DNA of 64,000 nucleotides from Rana temporaria. Taxonomy: Eukaryota > Chordata > Amphibia > Anura > Ranidae. Made by a program: the position numbers and the translations under genes. The stretch spans positions 327,828,089 through 327,892,088 of the forward strand of contig NC_053489.1 in the NCBI RefSeq assembly GCF_905171775.1. The letters are read 5' to 3'. Below, one piece after another: positions 22,812-33,541 of this stretch. The notes beneath the pieces were generated by a model. The model had not been told where the DNA came from. It was given only the letters and a program-made list of their open reading frames with translations, and did no database searches. How positions within the stretch are numbered: position 1 is the first letter of the stretch; every line of letters starts with the position of its first letter.

Positions 22812-23282
22812 AGAGGTTAAACCCTTGCCGTTTTTTTTTCACCGTAATGCATTCTATACATTAAGGTGAAAAACCTCCTTTGCTGCAGCAGCGCCCATGA
22901 GCCCCCCTTATATTTACCTGAGTCCTATAATTCCCATGACGGGGAACGAGCACACCAGCTCCGGCTGGTGTCTCATGTCCTGATTGGATAGATTGATAGC
23001 AGCTCAGCCATTGGCTCCCGCTGCTGTCAATTAAATGAAGCAGCAACAGGTGCAGAGCCAAATCCTGCTGTCTATGTCTACAGATGCAGCAGCAGGACAT
23101 GGGAGCACGCCTGAATGGGTCTTTAGGAAGAGAGCGCTTCTCTGACGGGGCATTCAAGAAGAGCAGGAGCACAGCGGAGGGACCCCAGGCAAGGAGGATC
23201 GGGGGCCACTCTGTGCAAAACCAACTGCACAGCGGAGGTAAGTATGACATGTTTATTATTTAAAAAAAAAATTGCAACCATT
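22812..23282 (+). mobile_element. TTAA-flanked MITE, unit B
   Basis: Counterpart of 16868-17313 with a small insertion near 23200. Confidence 0.6.
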
Positions 23283-23455
23283 TTAAGTGATGTCAGGCAA
23301 AGAAGAGAATTCTGTCGCTCATCAGACTCTCCCTTATACAAAGTTTGTGTTACAAACAAGGTAATCAATGGAAAAAGTTTTCTTGGTGGAGAAGGAGGAA
23401 GGTGCTCCCATCAGACTATCTGAACTGCTGTTCTTCCTGAAGACTTAAAGCTATT

Positions 23456-23625
23456 ACCGTATTTATCGGTGTATAACACGCACAGGCGTATAACACGCAC
23501 CCTAACTTTAAGAGGGAAGTTTCAGGGAAAAAACTTTCCACAGCCCCTGCGTATAAAACGCAGGCACAGTTTACCCTCTATTTTCAGAGTAAAAAAGTGA
23601 GAGTTATACACCAATAAATACAGTA
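23456..23625 (+). mobile_element. 170-bp palindromic MITE, unit B
   Basis: Counterpart of 17487-17656. Confidence 0.7.
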
Positions 23626-23854
23626 ATTAATGCAGCACTGGAAGTTTAGAAACAGGAAGACGACAGGCATTCCTCTAGTGAAGATCTCTCCAGGATCCAG
23701 CTGTCTGCACAACATGGGACATCCTTCATTACACGTAAGGAAGCTATTTAGGGGGGGGGGGGAATACCTTTACAACCCCTTTAACCCTGCACAACTGCTT
23801 ATGAGCATGTGAATTGCAAATTTGTGAGTGCATATATTTGTGTTTATGGCTAAA

Positions 23855-24047
23855 CACAAATCACGCCCACTTCCTTCCTACTTTGAATTAGGCGAGCTTA
23901 CGCCGGCCAATTTACGTTACGCCGGCGCAACGTTGGGAGGGAGTGCTTTGTGAATACTGTTCTTGCCTTACTGAGTTACGTTGGTGTATCGCATATGAGA
24001 TGCGCTACGCCGGAATAAAGATGCGCCGAGCTACGTGAATCCGGCCC
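23855..24047 (+). mobile_element. 3' remnant of second GC-rich MITE, unit B
   Basis: Matches the last part of 18188-18929, from the CCCACTTCCTTCC block to CCGGCCC. The 5' three quarters are deleted. Confidence 0.8.
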
Positions 24048-24135
24048 ATAGTTGGCTAGAGAAATCCTAGGTGCATGCATCAGAGAACATGTATAGTCGA
24101 ATCAAAGTTCTCTTTATATTTACAGTACTGTGCTC

Positions 24136-24940
24136 TCACAGAAATCTATTCAATGCATTAGTGTTTCATAAACTTTGTTTCTGTGTATAAGTTATAAAAT
24201 ATATACAATATGTGCACAGCGACAGTCATTTTTGAACAAAACATACCCAGTCTTTGTTTTCTGCTTTGCTGTGCTACGCAGCAGTTGTGCTTTATTGCTC
24301 CATCTCAAAATGTAAGTCTATGGGTCTGCTGACTAATTTCTCAACAGTTGTTAAAGCCTGTTTAGACAAAATAAAAAAACACACAAGGGAAATGACTATT
24401 AATCCATTGTGTCCATTGTGCTGCTGGCTCCTGGATTCATTGCAGTCTTTATCCTTACATGCCCCATTGTCCACCCATGTGGCTGTAATCTTTTGGTACT
24501 GTGGGGGTTAAAAAATGGAGGGAGCTGTGACAGGCACTTATCAAGAGTGCCACCTAGCTCCTGCATTCATAAATCATGTAGAAGACAGCAGCAAAGGGGA
24601 CAAATATGATTAATAGTAAGTCATATCCCTTGTGCTGATTTCATTTTTTTTTGGTTAAAATGTAGGCTTTAAAGTGTTTGTTACTCCAACATTTCATATT
24701 CCTGATATGCGTTTGTTGTACCACATACTTGTGTTAAAAAGTATCCTGCTATCTTTGTATTTCTTCCTTTTTGTAAAAAATAACTGGTGATCCCGTTAAT
24801 TGTTCCCATATCAAACTGACAATGCTATTCATAGAAGGACATCTATCCCAGCATGGTCGATTTTCTGTCTGTGCTGTGAGAACAGCATGCCTGTCCTTGT
24901 TAGATAATTTATGTGAAATCTCCATTAATAATGTAAATAA
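24136..24940. other. No recognised feature
   Basis: AT-rich sequence without long ORFs, TIRs or tails that I can recognise. Confidence 0.5.
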
Positions 24941-24959
24941 TATTATATATATATATATA

Positions 24960-25500
24960 TATTTTTACACAGTATTTTATTAGTAGAAAAAAGAGTGTAG
25001 GTTTACAATATTGTTGAACAGAGTGTTGGTGAAACATGTTGATAGGTTCAATCAATGGTAAAACATTTGTGGTCAGAACAAACGCGAGTATATTACTATG
25101 GCGAAAGTCAAGTCTAAAAGTCGACAAAACAAGTATTTATTAAGACACTGGTTGTGTTGGATCCATTAATGTTCAGTGCTAACTATAAGAACAAGCCTTC
25201 TGTCTATTGTTAGATTAGTTTGTATCTTGTATAAAATCAGATGTTTAAGAGTTGGTATAATAATTATGGTGTAGTATTTCGCCCATGTAGCACATGCCCG
25301 ACGGGTAAAGGAAGTTGCGTTAGAGGGGGGTGTATTTCCTGTCCCAGTCTCTGCCAACCGCTGTTAAAAATGTATGAAATACGGATAGAACAGCCAAGTC
25401 CAAAAGTTTTATAAATGTACTTAGATATCTTGAAGAAATATATTTTAGTTACATAGGAATATATTTAAACCATTGAGTGTATTTCTACATTATACCTTTC
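24960..25500 (-). mobile_element. Possible retroelement 3' end
   Basis: On the minus strand a non-coding stretch ends with AATAAAATACTGTGTAAAAA and an AT repeat, which resembles a 3' UTR with polyadenylation signal. No coding motif supports a family. Confidence 0.3.
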
Positions 25501-26284
25501 CTAGCTTCCCAGTTGGTGTGTCACTGTCAAGGGTCAGACTCAGAGACCAGTAGCTATAGTAGTAAAGAGGCTTCCACCAACCAAAGGTATAAGTATACAA
25601 GCGGGTCACCCTGGAATATGACGCAGACTCACTTGAGGTGTAGGGTCTAAGTACCAGGGCCGAGACAAGGGGTGGGCAGGAGAGGTGGCTGCCCTGGGCA
25701 CTGTGGTATCATGTCAGGTGGGGGGCACCATAAGGAGATTGGGGGAGGCTATTTGTATTGAGAAGGGGAATCTGGGGGGATGCAGGGGGTAAGAATTGTT
25801 CTAGCAGGGCAAATTTAGGGAGGTGTGCTAAGATTGGAGATTTGGGGGGATTTGTGTTGGGGAAAGATGGGGAAGAGGATTTGTGCTAGGAGGGGGTATA
25901 TGGGGAGTTTGTGTTATAAAAGTAAAAGGGTATGAGGATGGACGTGAGGACGTGACGTTGTGTCTGACCTCGCTGCCGTGTGAGGTGCGAGGCGCGAGGA
26001 GCTCCAGGGAGAACCGTGGCCACAACACAGTGTGAGAGGCTGCAAGGTCACTTATGAAACTCCCGCTTGCCGGCCCTAACCGGAATTCACTTTGCTGTCG
26101 GAACAGCAGACAGGACGCTGGGGAATAACCGACCATCTGCGCGCCGGAGAGGCATTCTCGTCCCGGCTGTCTCCCCCCCCCCCTGCCCTGCACCCTCTCT
26201 CCATCTCCATCAGCTGGACGGCTAAAAACGTCCAGAAATCCCAGTGGATAAGAAAAAGGATGACAAGGTAAAGACTGTAAAGAC
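25501..26284. other. Unclassified G-rich to mixed sequence
   Basis: GGGGG-rich stretch at 25680-25870 and a GC-rich part at 25930-26220. A minus-strand open frame of 189 codons has no domain and low-complexity composition. It may be L1-B leader or another repeat. Confidence 0.35.
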
Positions 26285-26770
26285 TGTTCAATGCCTGTGT
26301 TTGAGATAGCTGGCATAGAGGAGTGGAGACCCTCTTTAGTGAGAGACTGTTGATTTGCTGGATCTTGCAAAGTGAACTTTGTTAAATGAATTCCCATACC
26401 TGTGATTACTGACTTATATGAGTGGATGTTCCCCTTTGTAGAGACACTGTTGAACTTCTGGATGCTGCAACAATGAATTTAACTATATGAATATCTGAGT
26501 TTGGAGAGTGCTGGCACATAGGAGTAGAGGCTTCCCCCTGGTGAATTGCTGGACTTTGGAAAGTGAATTTAACTTTATGAATACCTGTGTCAGATCATTT
26601 GCTCCTTGGAGTGGTTGCCTTCCCCTGTAAGATATTATTTGAATTGCTGGACTCTGTAAAATGAATTTAAATAGATGAAAGTGTATGAGATTGCTGGCAT
26701 TTAGGAGTTGACGCCCCCCCCTGTAAAGATACGGATGAATCGCTGGACCTTCATGCGGTATATCAGGAAG
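26285..26770 (+). repeat. Five degenerate tandem units of about 97 bp upstream of L1-B ORF2
   Basis: The anchor GCTGGA (or TCTGGA) recurs at 26357, 26457, 26548, 26646 and 26742, spaced 91-100 bp, each followed by a TGAATTTAA-like block and preceded by a CCCCTGTA-like block. This looks like monomer repeats in a LINE leader, as in mouse L1, but the ORF1 expected after them is absent. Confidence 0.6.
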
Positions 26771-27032
26771 AGTTATTTGTGAGTAAACTTTCCCGGCCCA
26801 GTATATGGAATCTATACTCCTAGGCCCTTGGATCCACCTCTGTTAGAGGGGGAAGAGACGGTAAAGCAGGCCTTATCACAGTGGGGTTAATGTTGGATTA
26901 CGGACATTGGAAACACACTCCCTAAACCCAGATACCGTGGGAGGTAATATAGCAGCGTCAAGGAGGGGGAGGGGGGAGCAGGGAGGGTTGGAGCTACCTC
27001 ACTGATTCTTCAAGAAAGTAAGGAAAAATCAT

Positions 27033-27380
27033 ATGGCAGACAGGTTAAATGGGAAAGGACAGAAGAAGGGAAAAAAAAGAGAGGACGTGATGACAGCAAT
27101 TAAGTTTATGTCCTATAATATCAGAGGATTAAATACTCCCATCAAGAGACACAAGATTTTAAAAGAGCTTAAACAGCATAGAGCAGCGGTAGTCTTCCTA
27201 CAGGAGACCCATCTGACCCTGGAATCAAACGTTAAACTTTTTTCCCCTGATTTCCCGACATGGAATTACGGGGACACTACTTCAAAAAGAGCAAGGGGAG
27301 TGGCAATAGAATTTTCTAAGGAAGTTCGGTTCACATTAGAGGCAAGGATGACGGATATAGAAGGAAGATTTCTCTTCTAA
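27033..27380 (+). pseudogene. L1-B ORF2, endonuclease N-terminal part
   Basis: ATG at 27033, basic N-terminus, then FMSYNIRGLN and FLQETHL, the Asn and Glu blocks of the LINE endonuclease. It ends at DIEGRFLF where the MITE enters. Confidence 0.85.
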
Positions 27381-27860
27381 GGCCCCGTACACACGACCGG
27401 ATCTATCTGCTGAAAATGGTCCGACGGACCAGTTCCAGCGGACCGATCCGGTCGTGTGTAGGCCCGAGCGGACAATTGACCGGCGGATCGGACAGTTTCC
27501 AGCGGACCAAAATTTCTTAGCATGCTAAGAAATCTGTCCGCTGGAAACCTGTCCGTCGGACGTGTTCGGTCATCTGTACAGACTCACCGGACACGTCCGA
27601 CCGACCGCCATCCCCCGCATGCGTCGTACTGAATCGACGCATGCGTGGAAGCTTTGAACTTCAAGGCAGCCCACGTCGCCGCGTCATCGTCACGGCGACG
27701 GCGCGGCCACGCCCCGCATATTGTTTATGCGCAGATTTCTGTCTGATGGTGTGTACAACCATCAGACAGAAATCCGGCAGCCGGACGCAGTGGATCTGTC
27801 CGTTGAAAACGGTCCGGCGGACCGTTTTCAGCGGACAGATCCGATGATGTGTACGGGGCC
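27381..27860 (+). mobile_element. Harbinger-like MITE, GGCCCCGTACACACGA family
   Basis: Near-palindromic 480-bp element with termini GGCCCCGTACACACGA and complement. Flanks are TAA (5') and TTA (3'); the intact L1 codon order implies TTA as the original target. Internal pairs of GACGCATGCG are seen near 27615-27650. No ORF of interest. Confidence 0.85.
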
Positions 27861-28263
27861 TTAAAAGGCAAATTAGGTGAGATGGAATGTACTTTGGCAA
27901 ACATCTATGCCCTTAATGTGAGCCCTATTAAATACTTTAGTGAAATCTTGGGAAAATGTAAGGATTTCAGGGCAGGGTATGTGATCTTGATGGGAGATTT
28001 GAACTTTTGTATGGACCCCATCGTAGACAGTACGTCCCGGGTACAGGGGACAAATAACGCACAGCTAAAAAAGATAGAAGAAAAAATGCACAGTAGCCAG
28101 ATGGTGGACATTTGGAGGATAATGCACCCAAAATTGCGGGACTATACGTTTTACTCCCCTGTACACGGGACATACTCTAGAATAGATTACATTATGGTAG
28201 ACGACAGACTGTTGGAAAGGATTATAGAATCAAGAATAGAAATTGCTTCACTTTCGAATCAGT
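27861..28263 (+). pseudogene. L1-B ORF2, endonuclease C-terminal part
   Basis: Continues with LKGKLGEMECTLANIYA, LMGDLNFCMDP (Asp/Asn block) and YSRIDYIMV. The SDH block is altered to SNQ and is followed by a stop at 28263; the EN-RT linker appears deleted here. Confidence 0.85.
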
Positions 28264-29101
28264 AATGAAAAGAGATGATCTTAAAGAACTTAAAGAACTC
28301 ATGGAACAGGAGACTAAAAAGAAATTAAATAGTATTGCAAAAGAAAGGTATATGTGCGGAAATAAATCCAGTAAACATCTAGCAAAAATGGTGCAGAAAA
28401 AGAAAACCAGAAATTATATAGAAAAAAAAAAAGAATGGAGAGGTTGTATTTGCAACAAAGGATATAGCAGATACCTTTAAAAACTACTACGAGGGGTTGT
28501 ACACTGTAGAACAGAAGGGATGGCAGAAAGGGGAGAAAAAGGCAAAAATAAAAGATTTCCTAGAAGGAGCGAGATTGCCCATTATCGGTCAGACTGAAAG
28601 ATTAATATTGGACAAACCAATAACGGAAGAAGAAATTAGTGGAGCATTGGCGGACTCAGCCTTGGGAAAAAACCCAGGCCCAGATGGGTTTACAACGTTT
28701 TACTTTAAAAGGTATAGGGATATATTGATCCCCAGGCTGTGTCAATATTTTAACGGACTGGGGACCGAATACGAAATGGGCAGGGAGGCTCTAGCAGCTA
28801 CGATAACAATAATTCCGAACAAAGGCAAAGACGGAATGCTCTGCTCTGCATATTGGTCGATTTTGTTGCTTAATGCAGACACAAAATTGTACGCAAAAGT
28901 TTTAGCAGAAGGAATGAAGGGGCTGATGACCACGCTGGTCCATCCGGACCAGGTGGGATTTATCCCTGGAAGAGAGGGGAGGGATAAAGGGGTGAGAGCA
29001 TTGTTACTCCTTCGGAAGATGAAAGAGAATGGGTATCCAGGTCTACTCCTGTCGATTGATGTGGAAAAAGCATTCGACAGGGTAGACTGGAGACTCATGA
29101 T
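28264..29101 (+). pseudogene. L1-B ORF2, RT N-terminal part
   Basis: After a frameshifted Lys-rich linker the frame from 28497 shows FKNYYEGLY-like start, NPGPDGFTTFYFK, IPNKGKDGMLCSAYW, PDQVGFIPGREGRD and IDVEKAFDRVDW (motif A). It is cut by the hAT element right after motif A. Confidence 0.88.
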
Positions 29102-29250
29102 TAGAGTTGAGCGAACCCGAACTGTAAAGTTCGGGTTCAGTACGGACTTTTGTTTTTTCCCGAACCCGGACCCGAACCCGAATAATTGCTGAAAGTTCGG
29201 GTCCGGGTCCGGAGTTCGGGGGGAAAAAAATGCGCGGAGGTCCCCCCAAA

Positions 29251-29618
29251 TTGTCTCTATCCAGCGCCGGGTGATGTCGGCAGCGACGGACGATTGGTCC
29301 AGCGATGAGAACATCCATCCATTCAGAGCACAGCTCAGCGAATGACGCGCCAATGCTTTGACGTTTCTTTTATAGGGAAGGCGGGCCACGCGTCACGTGA
29401 CCCCGTCCCGCTCTGACGCAAGGGCTGTCCCAGTGACGTAGCAGAGTGTGCGTCAGAGGGGGACGGGGTCACGTGACGCGTGGCCCGCCTCCCCTATAAA
29501 AGAAACGTCAAAGCATTGGCGGGTCATTCTCTGAGCTGTGCTCTGAATGGATGGATGTTCTCATTGCTGGACCAATCGTCCGTCGCTGGAGACATCACCC
29601 GGCGCTGGATAGAGACAA
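29251..29618. promoter_or_regulatory. Palindromic core with two outward-facing E-box/TATA units
   Basis: Arms of about 170 bp (29251-29422 and 29447-29618). The right arm has GGTCACGTGAC (E-box CACGTG at 29470) followed by TATAAAAG at 29495-29502. The left arm carries the same pair on the minus strand (CACGTG 29394, TATAAAAG complement 29367-29374). This looks like a divergent promoter; activity is inferred. Confidence 0.55.
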
Positions 29619-29659
29619 CGATGGAGCAGGGAGCAGCATCGATCGTCTATTTTCACCGC

Positions 29660-30110
29660 TGGATTTTTATTTGGTTTAATTAATAAAGTAATTTGTTCTA
29701 CAGTGTGTGTTTTTTTTCTGAAAACTACTATTTACACTTCCTTCGTGAAATAGTAGGGGTACGGTGTACCCCATTACCATTTCACACAGGGGGGGCCAGG
29801 ATCTGGGGGTCCCCTTTGTTAAAGGGGTCTTCCAGATTCTCATAAGCCCCCTGCCCGCATACCCCCACAACCACCGGGCAAGGGTTGTGGGGATGAGACC
29901 CTTGTCCCAATCAACATGGGGACAAGGTGCTTTGGGGGGTCTCCAGGAGAGGGGGGACCACACTCTGTCCCCCCCTCTTTTCTGCGGCCGGACAGGTCAA
30001 CGTGCTCGGATAAGGGGTTTGGTTATGGATACTTAGGGGGAACCCCACGTAATTTTTTTTTTAATTGACGGCGGGGTTCCCATTAATATCCATACCAGAC
30101 CTAAAGGGTC
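29660..30110 (+). repeat. Shared internal module, copy 2
   Basis: Starts with TTAATAAAG, then GGGGTACGGTGTACCCC, GGATCTGGGGG, ATAAGCCCCC, GCAAGGGTTGT and AACATGGGGACA, then CGTGCTCGGATA. Same order as 8390-8960 at roughly three-quarters identity by eye. Confidence 0.75.
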
Positions 30111-30275
30111 TGGTTATTGAATTTGTGGGGACCTCCGCGCATTTTTTTTTTTACTAAAAGTCCGTGTCATGTTGACTTCAATGGGGTTCGGGGTTCGGGT
30201 TCGGGTTCCCGAACCCAAACTTTTTTTTTAAAGTTCGGGTCTGAACCCGAACATCCAGGTGTCCGCTCAACTCTA

Positions 30276-30412
30276 CTCATGATACAAACCCTGGAAACCA
30301 TGGGAATAGGACCTAGGATGATCCAGTGGATTAAAACACTGTATCATCACCCCTCTGCAAGGATAAGAATAAATGTCAGGTTATCCCCTGTATTTGAGAT
30401 GAAAAATGGGAC
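30276..30412 (+). pseudogene. L1-B ORF2, RT fragment
   Basis: MGIGPRMIQWIKTLYHHPSA and VFEMKNGT lead up to the Gly-rich motif B, where the CR1 element interrupts. Confidence 0.85.
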
Positions 30413-31926
30413 ATAGTTACATAGTTAGTCAGGTTGAAAAAAGGCACAAGTCCATCCAGTTCAACCACAAAAAACAAAAAAACAAAATAAAAAACACAGT
30501 AAAATCCTATACACCCAACTCCATACCCACAGTTGATCCAGAGGAAGGCAAAAAACCCCAGCGGAGCATGATCCAATTTGCTACAGCAGGGGAAAAAATT
30601 CCTTCCTGATCCCCCGAGAGGCAATCGGATTTACCCTGAATCAACTATACCTACAAATCTTAGTACTCAGTTATATTCTGTACATTTAGGAAAGAATCCA
30701 GACCCTTCTTAAAGCAATCTACTGAGCTGGCCAGAACCACCTCTGGAGGGAGTCTGTTCCACATTTTCACAGCTCTTACTGTGAAAAAACCTTTCCGTAT
30801 TTGGAGGTGAAATCTCTTTTCCTCTAGACGTAAAGAGTGCCCCCTTGTCCTCAGTGATGACCGTAAAGTGAATAACTCAACACCAAGTTCACTGTAAGGA
30901 CCTCTTATATATTTGTACATGTTGATCATATCCCCCCTAATTCTCCTCTTCTCAAGAGTGAATAAATTCAGTTCCTCTAATCTTTCCTCATTGCTGAGCT
31001 CCTCCATGCCTCTTATCAGTTTGGTTGCTCTTCTCTGCACTTTCTCCAGTTCTCCTATATCCTTTTTGAGAACTGGTGCCCAAAACTGAACTGCATATTC
31101 CAGATGAGGTCTTACTAATGATTTGTACAGGGGCAAAATTATATCTCTGTCTCTGGAGTCCATACCTCTCTTAATACAAGAAAGGACTTTGCTCGCTTTG
31201 GAAACCGCAGCTTGGCATTGCATGCCATTATTGAGCTTATGATCAACTAAAACCCCCAGATCCTTCTCCACTACAGATCCCCCCAGTTGTACTCCCCCTA
31301 GTATGAATGATGCATGCATATTCTTAGCCCCCAAGTGCATAACTTTACATTTATCTACATTAAACCTAATCTGCCACTTAGTCGCCCAATCAGACAGAGC
31401 ATTGAGGTCGGCTTGTAAATTGGAGACATCCTGTAAGGACGTTATTCCACTGCATAGCTTGGTGTCATCTGCAAAGACAGAAATGTTACTTTTGATCTCA
31501 GACCCAATATCATTTATAAATATATTGAAAAGTAAGGGTCCCAGCACTGAACCTTGGGGTACACCACTGATAACCTTGGACCATTCAGAGTAAGAATCAT
31601 TAACCACGACTCTCTGAATTCTGTCTTTCAGCCAGTTTTCTATCCATTTACAAACTGATATATCCAATCCTGTAGACCTTACCTTACACATGAGCCGTGT
31701 GTGCGGAACTGTATCGAACGCTTTTACAAAATCCAAATATATCACGTCCACAGCCACGCCTCTGTCCAGGGTTTTACTTACCTCTTCATAAAAGGAAATC
31801 AGGTTTGTCTGACAACTTCTGTCTTTCATGAATCCATGTTGTCTGCTGCTTAAATAGTTATTTTCCAGCAAGAACTCATCCATGTGGTCTTTTATTAAAC
31901 GTTCCAGTATCTTCCCAACTATAGAA
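30413..31926 (-). mobile_element. CR1-type LINE, 5'-truncated
   Basis: Minus-strand element inserted into L1-B motif B. The 3' end (30413) reads CTAACTATGTAACTATGT, i.e. short tandem units in place of a poly(A) tail, as in CR1. Coding begins at the right edge inside RT (VGKILERLIKDH). Confidence 0.88.
30660..31883 (-). CDS. CR1 ORF2, RT and C-terminal domain (5'-truncated, open)
   Basis: 407 codons from an internal Met without stops. RT blocks: QHGFMKDRSCQTNL, VIYLDFVKAFDTVPH (motif A), GVPQGSVLGPLLFNIF (motif B), FADDTKL (motif C), KDLGVLVD. The C-terminal region LVRPHLEYAVQFWAP, ATKLIRGME and FTVRAVKMWNRLPPEVV is typical of CR1-type ORF2. The true N-terminus (endonuclease) is lost. The uninterrupted frame shows that this copy is younger than the L1 around it. 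Confidence 0.9.
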   Translation of the reverse strand: MDEFLLENNYLSSRQHGFMKDRSCQTNLISFYEEVSKTLDRGVAVDVIYLDFVKAFDTVPHTRLMCKVRSTGLDISVCKWIENWLKDRIQRVVVNDSYSEWSKVISGVPQGSVLGPLLFNIFINDIGSEIKSNISVFADDTKLCSGITSLQDVSNLQADLNALSDWATKWQIRFNVDKCKVMHLGAKNMHASFILGGVQLGGSVVEKDLGVLVDHKLNNGMQCQAAVSKASKVLSCIKRGMDSRDRDIILPLYKSLVRPHLEYAVQFWAPVLKKDIGELEKVQRRATKLIRGMEELSNEERLEELNLFTLEKRRIRGDMINMYKYIRGPYSELGVELFTLRSSLRTRGHSLRLEEKRFHLQIRKGFFTVRAVKMWNRLPPEVVLASSVDCFKKGLDSFLNVQNITEY

Positions 31927-32137
31927 GTTGGGGGGTTGCCCCCTGTCTCCTCTCTTGTTTGTGCTGTCCTTAGAACCTCTCCTTGCCAGGGTCCGAAATA
32001 ACCCTGATGTTAAAGGCATTAAAGTTGAAGACGATGAACACAAACTCTCAGCCTTTGCAGATGATGTATTGTTTTATATCGTCAATCCCAGGACTAAAAT
32101 CCCAAACGTACTTAAAATCCTTAAACAGTACGGTGAG
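31927..32137 (+). pseudogene. L1-B ORF2, RT motifs B and C
   Basis: GGCPLSPLLFVLSLEPL then SAFADDVLFYIV (FADD motif C) and ILKQYGE, cut by the next hAT element. Confidence 0.88.
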
Positions 32138-33533
32138 TAGTGTTGAGCAGAATACGCCATATTCGATTTCGCGATATATCTCGAATATATAGTCGAATAT
32201 TCGAGATATATTCGCTAAATTCGAATATTCGTGATATTTTATCGAAATGAAATGATTGCGAATTTTCGCTATTGCGAATGCGAAAATAATTGCGAATTTT
32301 CGATAACTGCGGTAGGAGCACTCTGATTGGCTCAGAATATTCGTGATATTTTACAATACAAAATAATTGCGAATATTCGGCAAATGCGGAAGGAGCACTC
32401 TGATTGGCTCAGAATATTCTTGATATTTTACAGTACAAAATAATTGCGAATATTCGGCAAATGCGGAAGGAGCACTCTGATTGGCTCAGAATATTCTTGA
32501 TATTTTACAATACAAAATAATTGCGAATATTCGGCAAATGCGGAAGGAGCACTCTGATTGGCTCAGAATATTCTTGATATTTTACAATACAAAATAATTG
32601 CGAATATTCGGCAAATGCGGAAGGAGCACTCTGATTGGCTCAGAATATTCTTGATATTTTACAATACAAAATAATTGCGAATATTCGGCAAATGCGGAAG
32701 GAGCACTCTGATTGGCTCAGAATATTCTTGATATTTTACAATAGAAAATAAAAAGTGTTTTGCATTGGTGGTGATTCTTTACTCTATCCATCTGTCACAG
32801 CCGTTTGTCAATCAAACACCTTGAAGATTGAACACGTTCATGCTGCATGCTTTGGACTTTTTTTCACTTCACATATCAGACATTTTTATGAAAGATTATT
32901 TTTCTATTATTGGGACTATATTTCTTTATATATTTGTTTCACTGTGTATTTCACAAGTTATTAGCGCTTGCTTATTTTATAATTTGCCCACATGTCTTGT
33001 CACTAGACATATTTTTTATTCTTGTAGAGCGACTACATTTTATGTCTTGTATTAATTTATGTTGTATAACATTTTTGAGTTGCTGCTGTATTCTCCCCTT
33101 TTTTTAAGGTATGCGCAATTTTTTCCTTCTTACAAAAAAAAATAATATCAAACATACAAATATTCATAACAGAAACATACACAAAGCCCCCCCCCTTTTG
33201 CATCAGAGACAATCAGAGTTCTCCTACCACAGTTATCGAAAATTCCCAATCATTTTCGCATTCGCATTAGCGAAAATTCGCAATTTTTTTTTTTTTATAT
33301 TCGGCAACATAAAAGGATCGCCTCAGCTTAGCTACTCAGCCCAGGGTCTCTAATCATACCAGCAATGCTTTTAGACGTCGATAGGATGTGATCTGTTTTA
33401 AAAATAAAATTGAAAAAATGTGAATATTCGGAATTGCGAATATTCATTGCGAAATTCGAAATATATCGCGAATACTCGAATATGCCATATTCGAGCCGAA
33501 TATTCGCAATACGAATATTCGTGAGCAACACTA
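32138..33533 (+). mobile_element. hAT-type non-autonomous element, 1.4 kb
   Basis: Starts TAGTGTTGAGCAGAATA and ends with CGTGAGCAACACTA; the perfect 8-bp duplication ACGGTGAG is at 32130-32137 and 33534-33541. GAATATTCG-type repeats fill both ends. A 77-bp tandem array lies at 32314-32750. No transposase. Confidence 0.93.
32314..32750 (+). repeat. 77-bp tandem repeat, about 5.7 units
   Basis: AGGAGCACTCTGATTGGCTC recurs at 32314, 32391, 32468, 32545, 32622 and 32699, exactly 77 bp apart with almost no divergence. Each unit has a CTGATTGG (CCAAT-type) motif and GAATATTCGG. Confidence 0.97.
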
Positions 33534-33541
33534 ACGGTGAG

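Larger units (their letters stand above)
19140..24135 (+). repeat. Tandem segmental duplication, unit B
   Basis: Second copy of 12553-19018. It begins inside the L2-like RT, with the YADD box intact at the start of the copy, and lacks two blocks of A. At 21801-21871 it instead carries a 70-bp segment that duplicates its own downstream sequence at 22187-22250. It ends near TTTACAGT at about 24125-24135. Confidence 0.9.
29102..30275 (+). mobile_element. hAT-type non-autonomous element, 1.17 kb
   Basis: Termini TAGAGTTGAGCG and CGCTCAACTCTA are flanked by a perfect 8-bp duplication CTCATGAT (29094-29101 and 30276-30283), diagnostic of hAT. Subterminal GTTCGGGTTCGG repeats lie at both ends. The interior has a 368-bp palindrome (29251-29618) and the shared module (29660-30110). 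No transposase. Confidence 0.93.

Noticed and set aside
22861..23250. Minus-strand open frame of 129 codons with Cys-rich end
   Set aside because: It lies within a TTAA-flanked MITE and is broken in the unit A counterpart.
25828..26397. Minus-strand open frame of 189 codons
   Set aside because: Pro/Ser-rich composition from G-rich DNA, no domain, and overlap with probable repeat sequence.
32314..32750. Regular direct repeats resembling a CRISPR array
   Set aside because: The whole 77-bp unit is repeated with no variable spacers, and it lies within a eukaryotic hAT element.
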